DNA of 46,297 nucleotides from Roseburia sp. (GTDB lineage Bacteria > Bacillota > Clostridia > Lachnospirales > Lachnospiraceae), in assembly GCA_022771695.1 (NCBI GenBank), contig JALEKJ010000054.1:1-46297 (forward strand), given 5' to 3'. Below, piece by piece: positions 25,643-35,209 of the stretch (within the stretch, counting starts at the first letter, position 1; each line of letters starts with the position of its first letter). The position numbers and the translations under genes are program-made. The notes under the pieces were generated by a model. The model was not told the DNA's origin. It did not search any database and saw nothing but the letters and a program-made list of their open reading frames with translations.

Positions 25643-26850
25643 TGAAAAATGTTTACTCCGTGGGACAAGTGAATACATATATCAAGAATATGTTTGCCCA
25701 GGATTTTATGTTACAGCGCATCAGTGTCAAAGGCGAAGTGTCTAACTGTAAATATCATACATCCGGGCACATTTATTTTACGCTGAAGGATAGCGTCGGT
25801 ACTATCAGTGCTGTTATGTTTGCAGGAAGCAGGCGTGGGCTTAAGTTTACGATGAAAGAGGGGGACAAAGTCATCGTAACAGGTTCTGTGGAGGTGTATG
25901 AGCGTGATGGAAAGTATCAGCTTTATGCAAGGGAAATTGAACTGGATGGTGCAGGAAATCTGTATCTGAAGTTCGAGGCGTTAAAGCGTGAGTTAGAAGA
26001 GATGGGGATGTTTGCCCCGGAGTATAAAAAGCCGATACCAAAGTTTGCTATGCGTATTGGTATCGTGACGGCACCGACCGGCGCAGCAATACAGGATATC
26101 CGCAATATTGCAAAGCGCAGGAATCCGTATGTGGAGTTAATATTGTATCCGGCTTTGGTACAGGGCGATGGCGCGGTGCCCAGTATTATTAACGGTATTC
26201 GCGCCTTGGATGCGCATGGTGTGGATGTCATGATTGTGGGGCGCGGCGGTGGTTCTATCGAAGATTTGTGGGCGTTTAATGAAGAAGAAGTTGCACGGGC
26301 GATTTTCGAGTGTGAGACGCCGGTGATTTCGGCGGTAGGACATGAGACCGATACAACGATTGCGGATTATGTGGCGGACCTTAGGGCACCGACACCGTCG
26401 GCAGCGGCAGAGCTTGCCGTGTTTGATTATTATCTGGTAAAAGAGCAGATGACATCTATGGAAGGTCACATGCGGCGTCTTTTGCGGCAGAAGATGGAAG
26501 CGGCTCGTATGAGATTGGCACATGCGCAGACGAAGCTGCGCTATTTAAGTCCAGAGAACAAACTGCGGGAAAATCGCAAATATGCGGCTGATTTAGAGGA
26601 GCGTGCCACGATGCGTATGACACAGCTTTTGGAGCAGAAGCGTCATCAACTGGCACTGTTATCAGGACAGTTGGAGGGAATGTCTCCGGTGAAAAAGTTA
26701 AGTCAGGGATATTCTTATGTGTCTAATGAGAACGGTTATGCAGTGACAGATGCATTGCATGTCGAAAAAGGGGATATACTGGATATACGACTGCTTCACG
26801 GCGCACTTAAGACAGAGGTCATTGAAGTTTTGAATGATAATAAGCAGTGA
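25639..26850 (+). CDS. xseA: Exonuclease VII large subunit
   Basis: Catalytic subunit of exonuclease VII, which degrades single-stranded DNA from both ends. The N-terminal OB fold (about 5-100) has SVGQVNTYIKNMF and HIYFTLKDS; the nuclease domain follows with VTAPTGAAIQDI, GRGGGSIEDLWAFNEE and SAVGHETDTTIADYVADLRAPTPSAAAE. A coiled coil spans about 270-350. It is 403 residues from the first ATG, which overlaps the end of nusB; ATG at 25642 is possible. xseB follows, as expected for the two-subunit enzyme. Confidence 0.97.
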   Translation: MMKNVYSVGQVNTYIKNMFAQDFMLQRISVKGEVSNCKYHTSGHIYFTLKDSVGTISAVMFAGSRRGLKFTMKEGDKVIVTGSVEVYERDGKYQLYAREIELDGAGNLYLKFEALKRELEEMGMFAPEYKKPIPKFAMRIGIVTAPTGAAIQDIRNIAKRRNPYVELILYPALVQGDGAVPSIINGIRALDAHGVDVMIVGRGGGSIEDLWAFNEEEVARAIFECETPVISAVGHETDTTIADYVADLRAPTPSAAAELAVFDYYLVKEQMTSMEGHMRRLLRQKMEAARMRLAHAQTKLRYLSPENKLRENRKYAADLEERATMRMTQLLEQKRHQLALLSGQLEGMSPVKKLSQGYSYVSNENGYAVTDALHVEKGDILDIRLLHGALKTEVIEVLNDNKQ

Positions 26851-26871
26851 TGCGATAGATTGGAGTGTAAT

Positions 26872-27090
26872 ATGAGTGAAGAAAAAGGGAAGAAGCGTTC
26901 TTTGGAAGAAACGTTTGCCGAAATTGAAACAATCATAGAACAGATGGAGCGCCCGGAAGTGTCTTTGGACGAATCATTTCAGCTCTATCAGAGAGGTGTT
27001 GGAGAGCTGAAAGCCTGCAATGAGTTGCTGGATGAAGTTGAGAAGAAGATGCAGGTGCTTGCTGCGGATGGCAGCTTAGAAGAGATGTAA
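26872..27090 (+). CDS. xseB: Exonuclease VII small subunit
   Basis: A 72-residue helical subunit that several copies of form a coat on the XseA stalk. The typical pattern SLEETFAEIETIIEQME is followed by SLDESFQLYQRGVGELKACNELLDE. The ATG at 26872 has GGAG 6 nt upstream; a longer frame begins with TTG at 26860 but lacks support. It is 21 nt after xseA. Confidence 0.93.
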   Translation: MSEEKGKKRSLEETFAEIETIIEQMERPEVSLDESFQLYQRGVGELKACNELLDEVEKKMQVLAADGSLEEM

Positions 27091-27108
27091 GAGAGGAATG
27101 TGCGCACG

Positions 27109-27999
27109 ATGGATATCAAAGCAGAGATTGATAGACGGACACAGGAGATAGAGAAAATAATCGGCTCCTATTTGCCAAAGGAAGAGGGATATCAGAAGAC
27201 GATTATGGAAGCGATGAATTACAGCATACTTGCCGGTGGCAAACGCCTCCGCCCGATGCTGATGCAGGAAACATATCGTCTCTTTGGCGGAAAATCGCGT
27301 GTGATTGAACCATTTATGGCAGCTATTGTGATGATTCATACGTATTCCTTAGTACACGATGATTTACCGGCAATGGACAATGATGAGTATCGGAGAGGTA
27401 AGAAGACAACCCATGCGGTTTACGGAGAGGCAATGGGAATTTTGGCTGGAGATGCGCTCTTAAATTATGCATATGAGACAGCAGCTACCGCATTTGAGAT
27501 GGAGCCTGAGAATCCGGCAATCGGTCGTGCATTTATAGTTCTGACGAGGAAAGCCGGAATCTATGGAATGGTAGGTGGTCAGACGGTGGATGTGGAGTCT
27601 GAGGGTACACATGATATGACCAGAGAAAAATTAGATTTCATCTATCGGCTTAAGACGAGCGCATTGCTGGAGAGTTCCATGTTAATCGGAGCAATCTTGG
27701 CAGGAGCGACAAAGAATGAACAGAAGTTAATCGAAGAGATTGCAGGAGAGGTTGGTCTGGCATTTCAGATACAGGATGATATCTTAGATGTCACAAGTAC
27801 GATGGAAGTGCTTGGGAAACCAATCGGAAGCGATGAGAAAAATCATAAGTTTACATATGTGACATTCGAAGGACTTGATAAGGCAAAAGCGGATGTGGCG
27901 GAGATTTCAGAAAGAGCCATTGCACATATGAATACGCTTGTGGTAAAGAATGAGTTTTTGACAGAACTGCTTCGTTATCTGATTTCCAGAGAGAAGTGA
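27109..27999 (+). CDS. ispA: Polyprenyl (farnesyl/geranyl) diphosphate synthase
   Basis: Condenses isopentenyl diphosphate with allylic diphosphates to make C15 (or longer) prenyl chains for undecaprenyl and quinone synthesis. The two aspartate-rich motifs are DDLPAMDND (84-92) and FQIQDDILD (about 220-228), with GGKRLRPML at 43-51. It is 296 residues. GAGAGG lies 12 nt before the ATG; GTG at 27100 is an alternative but too close. Chain length cannot be read with certainty. It is followed at 10 nt by dxs, joining two steps of isoprenoid synthesis. Confidence 0.93.
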   Translation: MDIKAEIDRRTQEIEKIIGSYLPKEEGYQKTIMEAMNYSILAGGKRLRPMLMQETYRLFGGKSRVIEPFMAAIVMIHTYSLVHDDLPAMDNDEYRRGKKTTHAVYGEAMGILAGDALLNYAYETAATAFEMEPENPAIGRAFIVLTRKAGIYGMVGGQTVDVESEGTHDMTREKLDFIYRLKTSALLESSMLIGAILAGATKNEQKLIEEIAGEVGLAFQIQDDILDVTSTMEVLGKPIGSDEKNHKFTYVTFEGLDKAKADVAEISERAIAHMNTLVVKNEFLTELLRYLISREK

Positions 28000-28009
28000 G
28001 GAAGTTTGT

Positions 28010-29896
28010 ATGGTATTAGAGCGAATTCAAAAGGAAAATGATATCAAAGAACTCTCAGAGGAAGAACTGAAAATTCTTGCTGATGAGATTCGTGAGTTTT
28101 TAATTGAAAAAATATCGATAACCGGTGGACATCTGGCATCAAATCTTGGCGTCGTTGAACTTACAATGGCACTACATTTGACACTTGACTTGCCAAAGGA
28201 TAAGCTGATATGGGATGTGGGACATCAGTCTTATACCCATAAGCTTCTGACCGGAAGAAGAGATGGCTTTGATGAATTGCGCAAATATGGCGGTATGAGT
28301 GGGTTCCCGAAGCGCAAAGAGAGCGAGTGTGACAGCTTTGATACGGGGCATAGTTCGACTTCCATTTCAGCGGGATTAGGTTATGCGCATGCCAGAGAAA
28401 TTACCGGAGAGGATTATAAGATAGTATCCGTTATCGGTGATGGTGCCCTGACAGGCGGTATGGCCTTTGAGGCGCTTAATAATGCGGCGCAGTTAAAATC
28501 CAATTTTATCATCGTGTTGAATGACAATAATATGTCTATTTCCGAAAATGTCGGAGGGCTGTCCACATACCTGGCGGGATTTCGAACGGCAGATGCATAT
28601 CGTGACCTAAAGTTAGGTGTCATGAATTCACTGAATAAGATTCCGGTGTATGGCGATAAGGTTGTAGAAAAAATTCGTCGTACCAAAAGCGGTATCAAGC
28701 AGCTTCTGATTCCGGGAATGTTCTTTGAGGAGATGGGTATTATCTACCTTGGACCGGTAGACGGCGGCGATATCAAGGGAATATCAAAACTGTTACGGGA
28801 GGCATCCCATATTGACGGTCCGGTTTTGGTGCATGTGATAACACACAAGGGGGCAGGTTATGCTCCCGCAGAGCGTCATCCGGCGAGATTTCATGGTACA
28901 GAGCCGTTTGAGATTGAGACTGGTCTGCCGAAGAATCCGAGAATCACGGCGAACTATACGGACATTTTTTCTACGGTTATGCGAAAGCTGGGAGACCGTG
29001 ACCCAAAGGTTGTTGCAATCACAGCGGCTATGACAGACGGGACCGGATTAAAGCGTTTCCACAATATGTTTCCGGAACGGTTTTTTGATGTGGGAATTGC
29101 AGAGCAGCATGCGGTTACTTTCGCAGCGGGGCTGGCAGCGGGCGGATTGAAGCCTATTTTTGCAGTATATTCTTCCTTTTTACAGAGAGCATATGATCAG
29201 ATTCTTCACGATGTCTGTATTCAGAATTTGCCGGTAGTATTTGCGATTGACCGTGCCGGTCTTGTGGGAAGTGATGGAGAGACGCATCAAGGGATTTTTG
29301 ACATTTCCTATTTATCTTCAATACCGAATATGACAATATTGGCACCAAAGAATAAATGGGAACTGTCAGATATGATTAAATATGCAGTTGATTTTGGTGC
29401 GCCGATTGCGATAAGATATCCAAGAGGAGAGGCTTATGCCGGGTTAAAAGACTATCGTGCGCCGATTGAATATGGTAAAAGTGAGTGGATTTACCATGAG
29501 TCTGGAATTGTATTGTTCGCGCTTGGCTCTATGGTAAAGACGGCAGAGGCTGTATATACAAGTTTAAAGGAACAGGGATATGCCTGCAGTTTGATTAATG
29601 CGCGGTTTGCCAAGCCATTAGACCGGGAGACTTTGCGCGAGGTGATAGAAAAGCACGAGCTCATTGTCACGCTCGAGGAGAATGTCCTGAACGGAGGCTT
29701 TGGTGAGCATATTACTGAATTTTACAACGAGCAGGGCAACCCAATCCGGGTGCTCAATATTGCAATTCCGGATACCTATGTAGAACATGGTAATGTTGAC
29801 ATTTTGCGTAAGGAGCTTGGTATTGATGCAGATACCATAACGAAGCGAACCATGGAAGCGTACCGCAAATTGACAGCAGAAAGGATAGACGATTGA
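28010..29896 (+). CDS. dxs: 1-deoxy-D-xylulose-5-phosphate synthase
   Basis: Makes DXP from pyruvate and glyceraldehyde 3-phosphate with thiamine diphosphate, the first step of the non-mevalonate pathway. The 628-residue transketolase-like protein has VWDVGHQSYTHKLLTGR near residue 65, the thiamine motif GDGALTGG at 143-150, and DRAGLVGSDGETHQG in the pyrimidine domain. It is full length. Its stop overlaps the TTG start of tlyA by 4 nt, so translation is probably coupled. Confidence 0.97.
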   Translation: MVLERIQKENDIKELSEEELKILADEIREFLIEKISITGGHLASNLGVVELTMALHLTLDLPKDKLIWDVGHQSYTHKLLTGRRDGFDELRKYGGMSGFPKRKESECDSFDTGHSSTSISAGLGYAHAREITGEDYKIVSVIGDGALTGGMAFEALNNAAQLKSNFIIVLNDNNMSISENVGGLSTYLAGFRTADAYRDLKLGVMNSLNKIPVYGDKVVEKIRRTKSGIKQLLIPGMFFEEMGIIYLGPVDGGDIKGISKLLREASHIDGPVLVHVITHKGAGYAPAERHPARFHGTEPFEIETGLPKNPRITANYTDIFSTVMRKLGDRDPKVVAITAAMTDGTGLKRFHNMFPERFFDVGIAEQHAVTFAAGLAAGGLKPIFAVYSSFLQRAYDQILHDVCIQNLPVVFAIDRAGLVGSDGETHQGIFDISYLSSIPNMTILAPKNKWELSDMIKYAVDFGAPIAIRYPRGEAYAGLKDYRAPIEYGKSEWIYHESGIVLFALGSMVKTAEAVYTSLKEQGYACSLINARFAKPLDRETLREVIEKHELIVTLEENVLNGGFGEHITEFYNEQGNPIRVLNIAIPDTYVEHGNVDILRKELGIDADTITKRTMEAYRKLTAERIDD

Positions 29897-30696
29897 AAGA
29901 ACGATTAGATGTATTGCTCGTAAACAGAGGGCTTGCACCTTCCAGAGAAAAAGCGAAAACAATGATTATGGAAGGGAATGTTTTCGTAGAGAATGAGCGG
30001 GAAGATAAAGCCGGCTCTATGTTTGATACGGAGGCTGTAATTGAGATAAAAGGAAACACGTTAAAATACGTAAGCCGCGGTGGATTGAAGTTGGAAAAGG
30101 CAATGACGCATTTTGGCATCACATTGACTGACAAGATTTGCATGGATATCGGTGCTTCTACCGGTGGATTCACAGATTGTATGTTGCAGAATGGCGCCGC
30201 AAAGGTCTATGCCGTAGATGTCGGATATGGGCAGTTTGCTTGGAAACTGCGTCAGGATCCGAGGGTTGTATGCATGGAGAAGACCAATATCCGCTATGTG
30301 ACACCGGAGGATATTGAGGATGCGCTTGACTTTGCATCAGTCGATGTATCGTTTATTTCCCTGACGAAAGTGTTAGGACCTGCCCGTGCGTTATTAAAAG
30401 ATGGTGGCGAGATGGTATGTCTCATCAAACCACAATTTGAGGCAGGGCGCGAGAAGGTCGGGAAGAAGGGTGTCGTGCGTGAAAAATCTGTTCATGAGGA
30501 GGTTATCGCGAAGGTAATTAATTTTGCAACTGAACAGGGATTTTTTGTTAAGAATTTGGAGTATTCCCCGATTAAGGGACCGGAAGGTAATATCGAGTAT
30601 CTTGTTTATATCAGAAAAGAAGCCTGTGGCGGAAGAGAGGAGTCCGTGGATATCCAGAGTGTGGTAGATGCTGCACATGGAGAGCTCGACAAATAA
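29893..30696 (+). CDS. tlyA: TlyA family rRNA 2'-O-methyltransferase
   Basis: Predicted to methylate the 2'-hydroxyl of rRNA nucleotides using S-adenosylmethionine; relatives act on 16S or 23S rRNA. An S4 domain (about 1-60, RLDVLLVNRGLAPSREKAK) precedes an FtsJ-type domain with SRGGLKLEKA and the cofactor loop MDIGASTGGFTD (about 84-95). It is 267 residues. The start is TTG, overlapping the dxs stop; there is no ATG in a better place. Older names call this family hemolysin A. It is a fixed member of this Firmicutes block. Confidence 0.92.
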   Translation: MKERLDVLLVNRGLAPSREKAKTMIMEGNVFVENEREDKAGSMFDTEAVIEIKGNTLKYVSRGGLKLEKAMTHFGITLTDKICMDIGASTGGFTDCMLQNGAAKVYAVDVGYGQFAWKLRQDPRVVCMEKTNIRYVTPEDIEDALDFASVDVSFISLTKVLGPARALLKDGGEMVCLIKPQFEAGREKVGKKGVVREKSVHEEVIAKVINFATEQGFFVKNLEYSPIKGPEGNIEYLVYIRKEACGGREESVDIQSVVDAAHGELDK

Positions 30697-30697
30697 G

Positions 30698-31558
30698 ATG
30701 AAACATTTTTTGATGATTACCAATATGCATAAAGATGCAGGAAGAAAGCTGACAGAGGCGCTTTCGGGATATATTCGGGCAAAAGGCGGAAGTTGTCAGT
30801 GCTTCTTAAGCACAGGGGAAAATGCATCGGAGGCGGCACCAAAGATTTCCGAGATTCCAAAGGAGACAGAGTGTGTGCTGGTATTAGGCGGGGACGGTAC
30901 TTTGATACGGGCGGCTACTATGTTGGTGGATAGCAGAATTCCGCTCATTGGGGTGAACCTTGGAACGCTTGGCTATTTGTGTGAGCTGGAGGAGAGTAAC
31001 GTGTATGCCGCGATTGACCGGCTTATGGCAGATGACTATATGATAGAAAAACGCATGATGCTGGAAGGACATGGGATTAAGGCAGGAAAAGAGGTTGGTT
31101 ACGGTATTGCATTTAATGATATCGTAATACACCGCACGGGAGCTTTGTCCGTTGTGAGACTCAGTGTTTATGTAAATGGTGAATATCTCAATACTTTCCA
31201 TGGGGATGGCGTTATTCTTTCTACGCCGACCGGCTCTACCGGCTATAATATGTCTGCAGGTGGACCGATTGTGGATCCGAAAGCACAGATGATATTGATT
31301 ACACCGATTAATTCGCATAACTTAAGTACGAGAAGCATTGTAATCGGAGCGGACGATGAGGTTGTAGTAGAACTGGCAGAGCGGCGCTCACAGCAGGATG
31401 AGACTGTAGAAGTCAGCTTTGATGGAGACAATGCGGTAAAGCTTGAAGTGGGAGATAGATTTGTCATCCGCAGAGCGAAAGAGACAGCGCGTATCTGTAA
31501 AATCAGCAATGAGAGCTTTTTAGAGATACTCAGTAAGAAAATGCGCACTTATACGTAG
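30698..31558 (+). CDS. nadK: NAD kinase
   Basis: Phosphorylates NAD to NADP. The 286-residue protein has the ATP-binding GGDGT (64-68), the GVNLGTLGYLCELE segment and the GDGVILSTPTGSTGYNMSAGGPI motif. The ATG at 30698 directly follows the tlyA stop; a longer frame begins at 30668 or 30677 inside tlyA. GGAGAG at 30679-30684 is a rather distant binding site, so the start is only fairly sure. Confidence 0.95.
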   Translation: MKHFLMITNMHKDAGRKLTEALSGYIRAKGGSCQCFLSTGENASEAAPKISEIPKETECVLVLGGDGTLIRAATMLVDSRIPLIGVNLGTLGYLCELEESNVYAAIDRLMADDYMIEKRMMLEGHGIKAGKEVGYGIAFNDIVIHRTGALSVVRLSVYVNGEYLNTFHGDGVILSTPTGSTGYNMSAGGPIVDPKAQMILITPINSHNLSTRSIVIGADDEVVVELAERRSQQDETVEVSFDGDNAVKLEVGDRFVIRRAKETARICKISNESFLEILSKKMRTYT

Positions 31559-31601
31559 ATGTGTTGATACATAGTGCGTGACAGAAAGGAGCGATGTACG
31601 G

Positions 31602-32054
31602 ATGAAGACAAGACGACAGGCAAAAATATTAGAATTAATCAGTAAAAACGATATCGAGACACAGGAAGAGCTGTCTGATTATCTGGAGAAAGAGGGATAT
31701 CAGGTAACGCAGGCGACTGTATCGAGGGATATCCGAGAATTGAAGCTGACAAAACTTTCGATGAGTGGAGGCAGGCAGAAGTATGTCGCGTTGGTGGAGA
31801 CCTCAGAGGATTTGTCTGAGAAATATACACGTATATTTCGCGATGGTTTCATGTCAATGGATATGGCGCAGAATATTCTTGTGATAAAGACGGTGTCCGG
31901 CATGGCGATGGCGGTGGCAGCAGCGTTGGACGCGATGCATTTGCACGAAATCGTAGGTTGTATCGCAGGGGATGATACAATTATGTGTGCGATACGAAGC
32001 AATGAAGATACGATTGCGGTGATGAGCCGTTTGAGAAAGATTGTAGAAGAGTAG
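31602..32054 (+). CDS. argR: Arginine repressor ArgR
   Basis: Arginine-dependent hexameric regulator of arginine genes. The 150-residue protein has the N-terminal winged helix (about 1-65; QATVSRDIRELKL) and the C-terminal arginine-binding core with AAALDAMHLHEIVGCIAGDDTIMCAIRS. AAGGAG lies 9 nt upstream of the ATG; GTG at 31578 is less likely. It sits between nadK and recN, as in Bacillus and many Clostridia, and no arginine gene is adjacent. Confidence 0.96.
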   Translation: MKTRRQAKILELISKNDIETQEELSDYLEKEGYQVTQATVSRDIRELKLTKLSMSGGRQKYVALVETSEDLSEKYTRIFRDGFMSMDMAQNILVIKTVSGMAMAVAAALDAMHLHEIVGCIAGDDTIMCAIRSNEDTIAVMSRLRKIVEE

Positions 32055-32089
32055 AACGGGTACTTCTGGGGAGAGTAAAAGGAGATTCT

Positions 32090-33781
32090 ATGTTACAAAG
32101 TCTACATGTGAAAAATTTGGCATTAATCGAAGAAACAGAAGTGGATTTTACCGAGGGACTCAATATCCTTTCCGGTGAGACCGGCGCAGGAAAATCAATC
32201 ATTATCGGTTCTATCAATCTGGCGCTTGGTGAGAAGGTACAGAAGGAAATGCTGCGCGAAAGCGGCACAGACGGTGAGATGGCACCGGCACTTGTTGAAC
32301 TGGTCTTTCGGGTGACGGATGAGAGGCAGTGCGCACAGTTGGCAGAACTTGAGGTATACCCGGAGAATGATGAAGTAATTTTAAGCCGCAAGATTATAAA
32401 TGGCAGAGGCGCTGCCAAGGTTAATGCGGAAACGGTTCCGGCTTCCAAGGTGAAGGAAATTGCGTCAATTTTGATTGATATTCACGGACAACACGAGCAT
32501 CAGTCGCTGCTCTCTAAGAAAAAGCATTTAGAGATTTTGGATGATTATGCCGCGGAGCGCTTGGCGGGGCCTAAATCGGAACTGCAAAAGATGTACCATG
32601 AATATCGAAAATTATTTGAAGAACTGAAAGCGGCAGATGTGGATGTGGAAGAACGTCTGCGGGAAATCTCTTTTTTGGAATATGAAGTGAAGGAGATTGG
32701 AGATGCGTCCCTGCGCGAAGGTGAGGACGAAGAACTGGAAGCTGATTTTCGAAAGTTTAGTAATGGTCGAAAAATTGTAGAGGCAGTGAGCAGTGCACAT
32801 AGCAGTACCGGTGGCGGCATGGAAGGTGCATCTGATTTGATAGGACGGGCATTGAGAGAACTGTCATCAGTCGCTTCTTATGATGATAAGTTGGAAGAAC
32901 TGGAGCAGGAACTTTTGGAGATTGATAATCTCTTAAATGATTTCAATCGAGAAATCGCCGATTATGTTGAAAATATGGAATTTGATGATGAGACCTTCTA
33001 TCAGGTGGAAAAACGCTTGGATGCCATCAACCATCTGAAATCCAAATATGGCAGTACAATACCTGAGATATTGGATGCACTCGCGAGCAGACAGGAACGG
33101 CTTACAAAATTAAAGGATTATGATCATTATCTGGATGAATTGAAGGTTAACGTTGAGAAGGCGGAAAAGCAGTTGGAAGAAAAGTGTTTTGAGGTATCGG
33201 AAATTCGTAGGGAATATGCCGAGAAGCTGACGGCTGCGGTGACGGAGGCATTAAAGGATCTTAATTTCTTAGATGTCCGTTTTCAAATGGAATTTGCACG
33301 TACCGATGGCTATACGGCAAACGGATTTGATGACGCGGAGTTCTTGATTTCTACGAACCCGGGCGAACCGTTAAAACCGCTTGGAAAAGTGGCATCAGGC
33401 GGTGAACTTTCACGTATTATGTTGGCAATTAAGACGGTTCTTGCAGACGAGGATGCTGTGGAAACCCTGATTTTTGATGAAATTGACAGCGGAATCAGTG
33501 GTCGTACTGCACAGATGGTATCCGAGAAGATGAATGTGCTAGGAAGAAATCATCAGATTATCTGTATCACGCATTTGCCACAGATTGCAGCGATGGCGGA
33601 TTCTCATTATCTGATTGAAAAATCGGTACAGAATCAGACGACAGTTTCCACGATTTGCAGACTTAACAGAGAGGAAAGCGTTGATGAGCTTGCAAGAATG
33701 CTTGGCGGCGTGGAGATTACAGATACCGTCCGAAAAAGTGCAAGTGAGATGAAAGAGCTTGCCGAACAGAAAAAACACTAG
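32090..33781 (+). CDS. recN: DNA repair protein RecN
   Basis: An SMC-like ATPase acting in double-strand break repair. Walker A GETGAGKS is at 29-36, and the ABC signature VASGGELSRIMLAIK and Walker B ETLIFDEIDSGISG are near 433-475. A long helical coiled-coil region lies between. It is 563 residues. It ends the nusB-argR-recN run. A terminator hairpin follows before spoIVB. Confidence 0.97.
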   Translation: MLQSLHVKNLALIEETEVDFTEGLNILSGETGAGKSIIIGSINLALGEKVQKEMLRESGTDGEMAPALVELVFRVTDERQCAQLAELEVYPENDEVILSRKIINGRGAAKVNAETVPASKVKEIASILIDIHGQHEHQSLLSKKKHLEILDDYAAERLAGPKSELQKMYHEYRKLFEELKAADVDVEERLREISFLEYEVKEIGDASLREGEDEELEADFRKFSNGRKIVEAVSSAHSSTGGGMEGASDLIGRALRELSSVASYDDKLEELEQELLEIDNLLNDFNREIADYVENMEFDDETFYQVEKRLDAINHLKSKYGSTIPEILDALASRQERLTKLKDYDHYLDELKVNVEKAEKQLEEKCFEVSEIRREYAEKLTAAVTEALKDLNFLDVRFQMEFARTDGYTANGFDDAEFLISTNPGEPLKPLGKVASGGELSRIMLAIKTVLADEDAVETLIFDEIDSGISGRTAQMVSEKMNVLGRNHQIICITHLPQIAAMADSHYLIEKSVQNQTTVSTICRLNREESVDELARMLGGVEITDTVRKSASEMKELAEQKKH

Positions 33782-33825
33782 AAATCGGAACACGCATGTT
33801 TGAAAAATGAAAATATCCATATAAT

Positions 33826-33856
33826 AAGGGAAGATACGATTCGTATCTTCCCTTTT
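33826..33856 (+). terminator. Terminator between recN and spoIVB
   Basis: The perfect arms AAGGGAAGATACG (33826-33838) and CGTATCTTCCCTT (33842-33854) have a 3-nt loop, followed by TT. The T-tract is short, so its efficiency is uncertain. Confidence 0.7.
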
Positions 33857-33887
33857 GTGATACGAGATAGTGGAGTAAGGAGTATAC

Positions 33888-35114
33888 ATGAGCAGCAGAT
33901 TTTATCAAACCATACAACAGGTGACATGGATTGGCGCATTTCTTATAGCGGCGTTTGCAGTAAAAACATTTCTTCAGGCAATTCCGGATGAACTTTATGT
34001 GACAGCAGGGCAGGAGGTGTCCTATGAGTTTGATGTTCCCGTCAGCGTTGTGTTAAAAGAGGAAAGCGCAGAAGTGTTTGATAATCTGACAAAGACGAGT
34101 GCGATGGAAGTGACACCAAGCTATACCGTGACCTGTAAGCTCTTTGGGATTTTCCCAATAAAAGATGTTGAGGTCATGTTGGTAGACGAGAAGACAGTCT
34201 ATGCGAGCGGTTTGCCAATTGGCATTTATGTGAAAACGGATGGGGTTTTGGTGCTTGGGACATCCAAGGTGACGAATGCAAATGGAAGGGAATGTTATCC
34301 GGCGCAGAATCTTGTAAAGAGCGGGGATTATATTGTGAGCGTCAATGGAGAGCCTGTTTATGAAAAGGAAGAATTGACCCAAAAGATTGATGCCTATGGA
34401 GAAGACAGGGAGATTCTTGGAATCAAACGAAATGGTGAGTATATTGAGGTATCTATGACTCCGGTAGAAAGTGAACAGGGAAGGCATCTACTTGGCATTT
34501 GGGTACGTGATGATTTAGCGGGGGTAGGAACCATGACCTATCATACGTCAGAGGGCGCTTTTGGTGCGCTGGGACATGCTGTCAGCGATGGAGATACCGG
34601 AACACAGATGAGTGTGTCGGAAGGGTGGATTTATGAAACTGACATTGTGGGAATCAAAAAAGGGGAGAACGGAACACCGGGGGAATTGTCTGGAGTCATT
34701 GACTATGGCAAGGGACATTGCCTTGGTACCATTACAGAAAATTCACCGCTTGGAATCCAAGGAAAATTAGAGGAAGAATTACAGGAAATGCAGGAAGATT
34801 TATGCTATGAGGTATGTTATAAACAGGATATTCGTATCGGAACGGCATATATCATATCAGCAGTATCCGGAGAATATAAGAAATACGAAATTCAGATTGA
34901 AAGTCTTGATTACAGCGGAAATGAGGAAAATAAGGGGATTCTGTTTCGGGTGACAGACCCGGAGCTTTTGGATTTGACTGGTGGAATCGTGCAGGGAATG
35001 AGCGGTAGCCCTATCATTCAAGATGGAAAAATCATAGGTGCTGTCACGCATGTCTTTGTCTCGGATGCATCCCGAGGCTACGGTATATTTATTGAGAAAA
35101 TGCTCGAGCATTGA
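33888..35114 (+). CDS. spoIVB: SpoIVB serine peptidase of the sporulation checkpoint
   Basis: Secreted into the intermembrane space of the forespore, where it triggers processing of pro-SigK through SpoIVFA. The 408-residue protein has one N-terminal membrane segment (about 12-30), a PDZ domain (about 105-190) and the peptidase domain. The catalytic His is H230 in GALGHAVSD and the Ser is S374 in GIVQGMSGSPIIQDGK, near the Bacillus positions (236 and 378). GIWVRDDLAGVGTMTY is a family hallmark. AAGGAG precedes the ATG. It shows that the organism has sporulation machinery. It is normally followed by spo0A, but here two other genes intervene. Confidence 0.95.
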   Translation: MSSRFYQTIQQVTWIGAFLIAAFAVKTFLQAIPDELYVTAGQEVSYEFDVPVSVVLKEESAEVFDNLTKTSAMEVTPSYTVTCKLFGIFPIKDVEVMLVDEKTVYASGLPIGIYVKTDGVLVLGTSKVTNANGRECYPAQNLVKSGDYIVSVNGEPVYEKEELTQKIDAYGEDREILGIKRNGEYIEVSMTPVESEQGRHLLGIWVRDDLAGVGTMTYHTSEGAFGALGHAVSDGDTGTQMSVSEGWIYETDIVGIKKGENGTPGELSGVIDYGKGHCLGTITENSPLGIQGKLEEELQEMQEDLCYEVCYKQDIRIGTAYIISAVSGEYKKYEIQIESLDYSGNEENKGILFRVTDPELLDLTGGIVQGMSGSPIIQDGKIIGAVTHVFVSDASRGYGIFIEKMLEH

Positions 35115-35131
35115 GTCCGGGCAGCAAATAG

Positions 35132-35179
35132 AAAGGACACAATCGTGTAAGCTTGCTTACTGACGATTGTGTCCTTTTT
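35132..35179. terminator. Terminator between spoIVB and the TrmH gene
   Basis: The 15-bp arms AAAGGACACAATCGT (35132-35146) and ACGATTGTGTCCTTT (35163-35177) flank an inner hairpin (GTAAGC...TTAC) and are followed by TT. It lies between convergent genes and could serve both. Confidence 0.88.
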
Positions 35180-35209
35180 ATTTGATATCCCGCGGGAACG
35201 AGGCATACT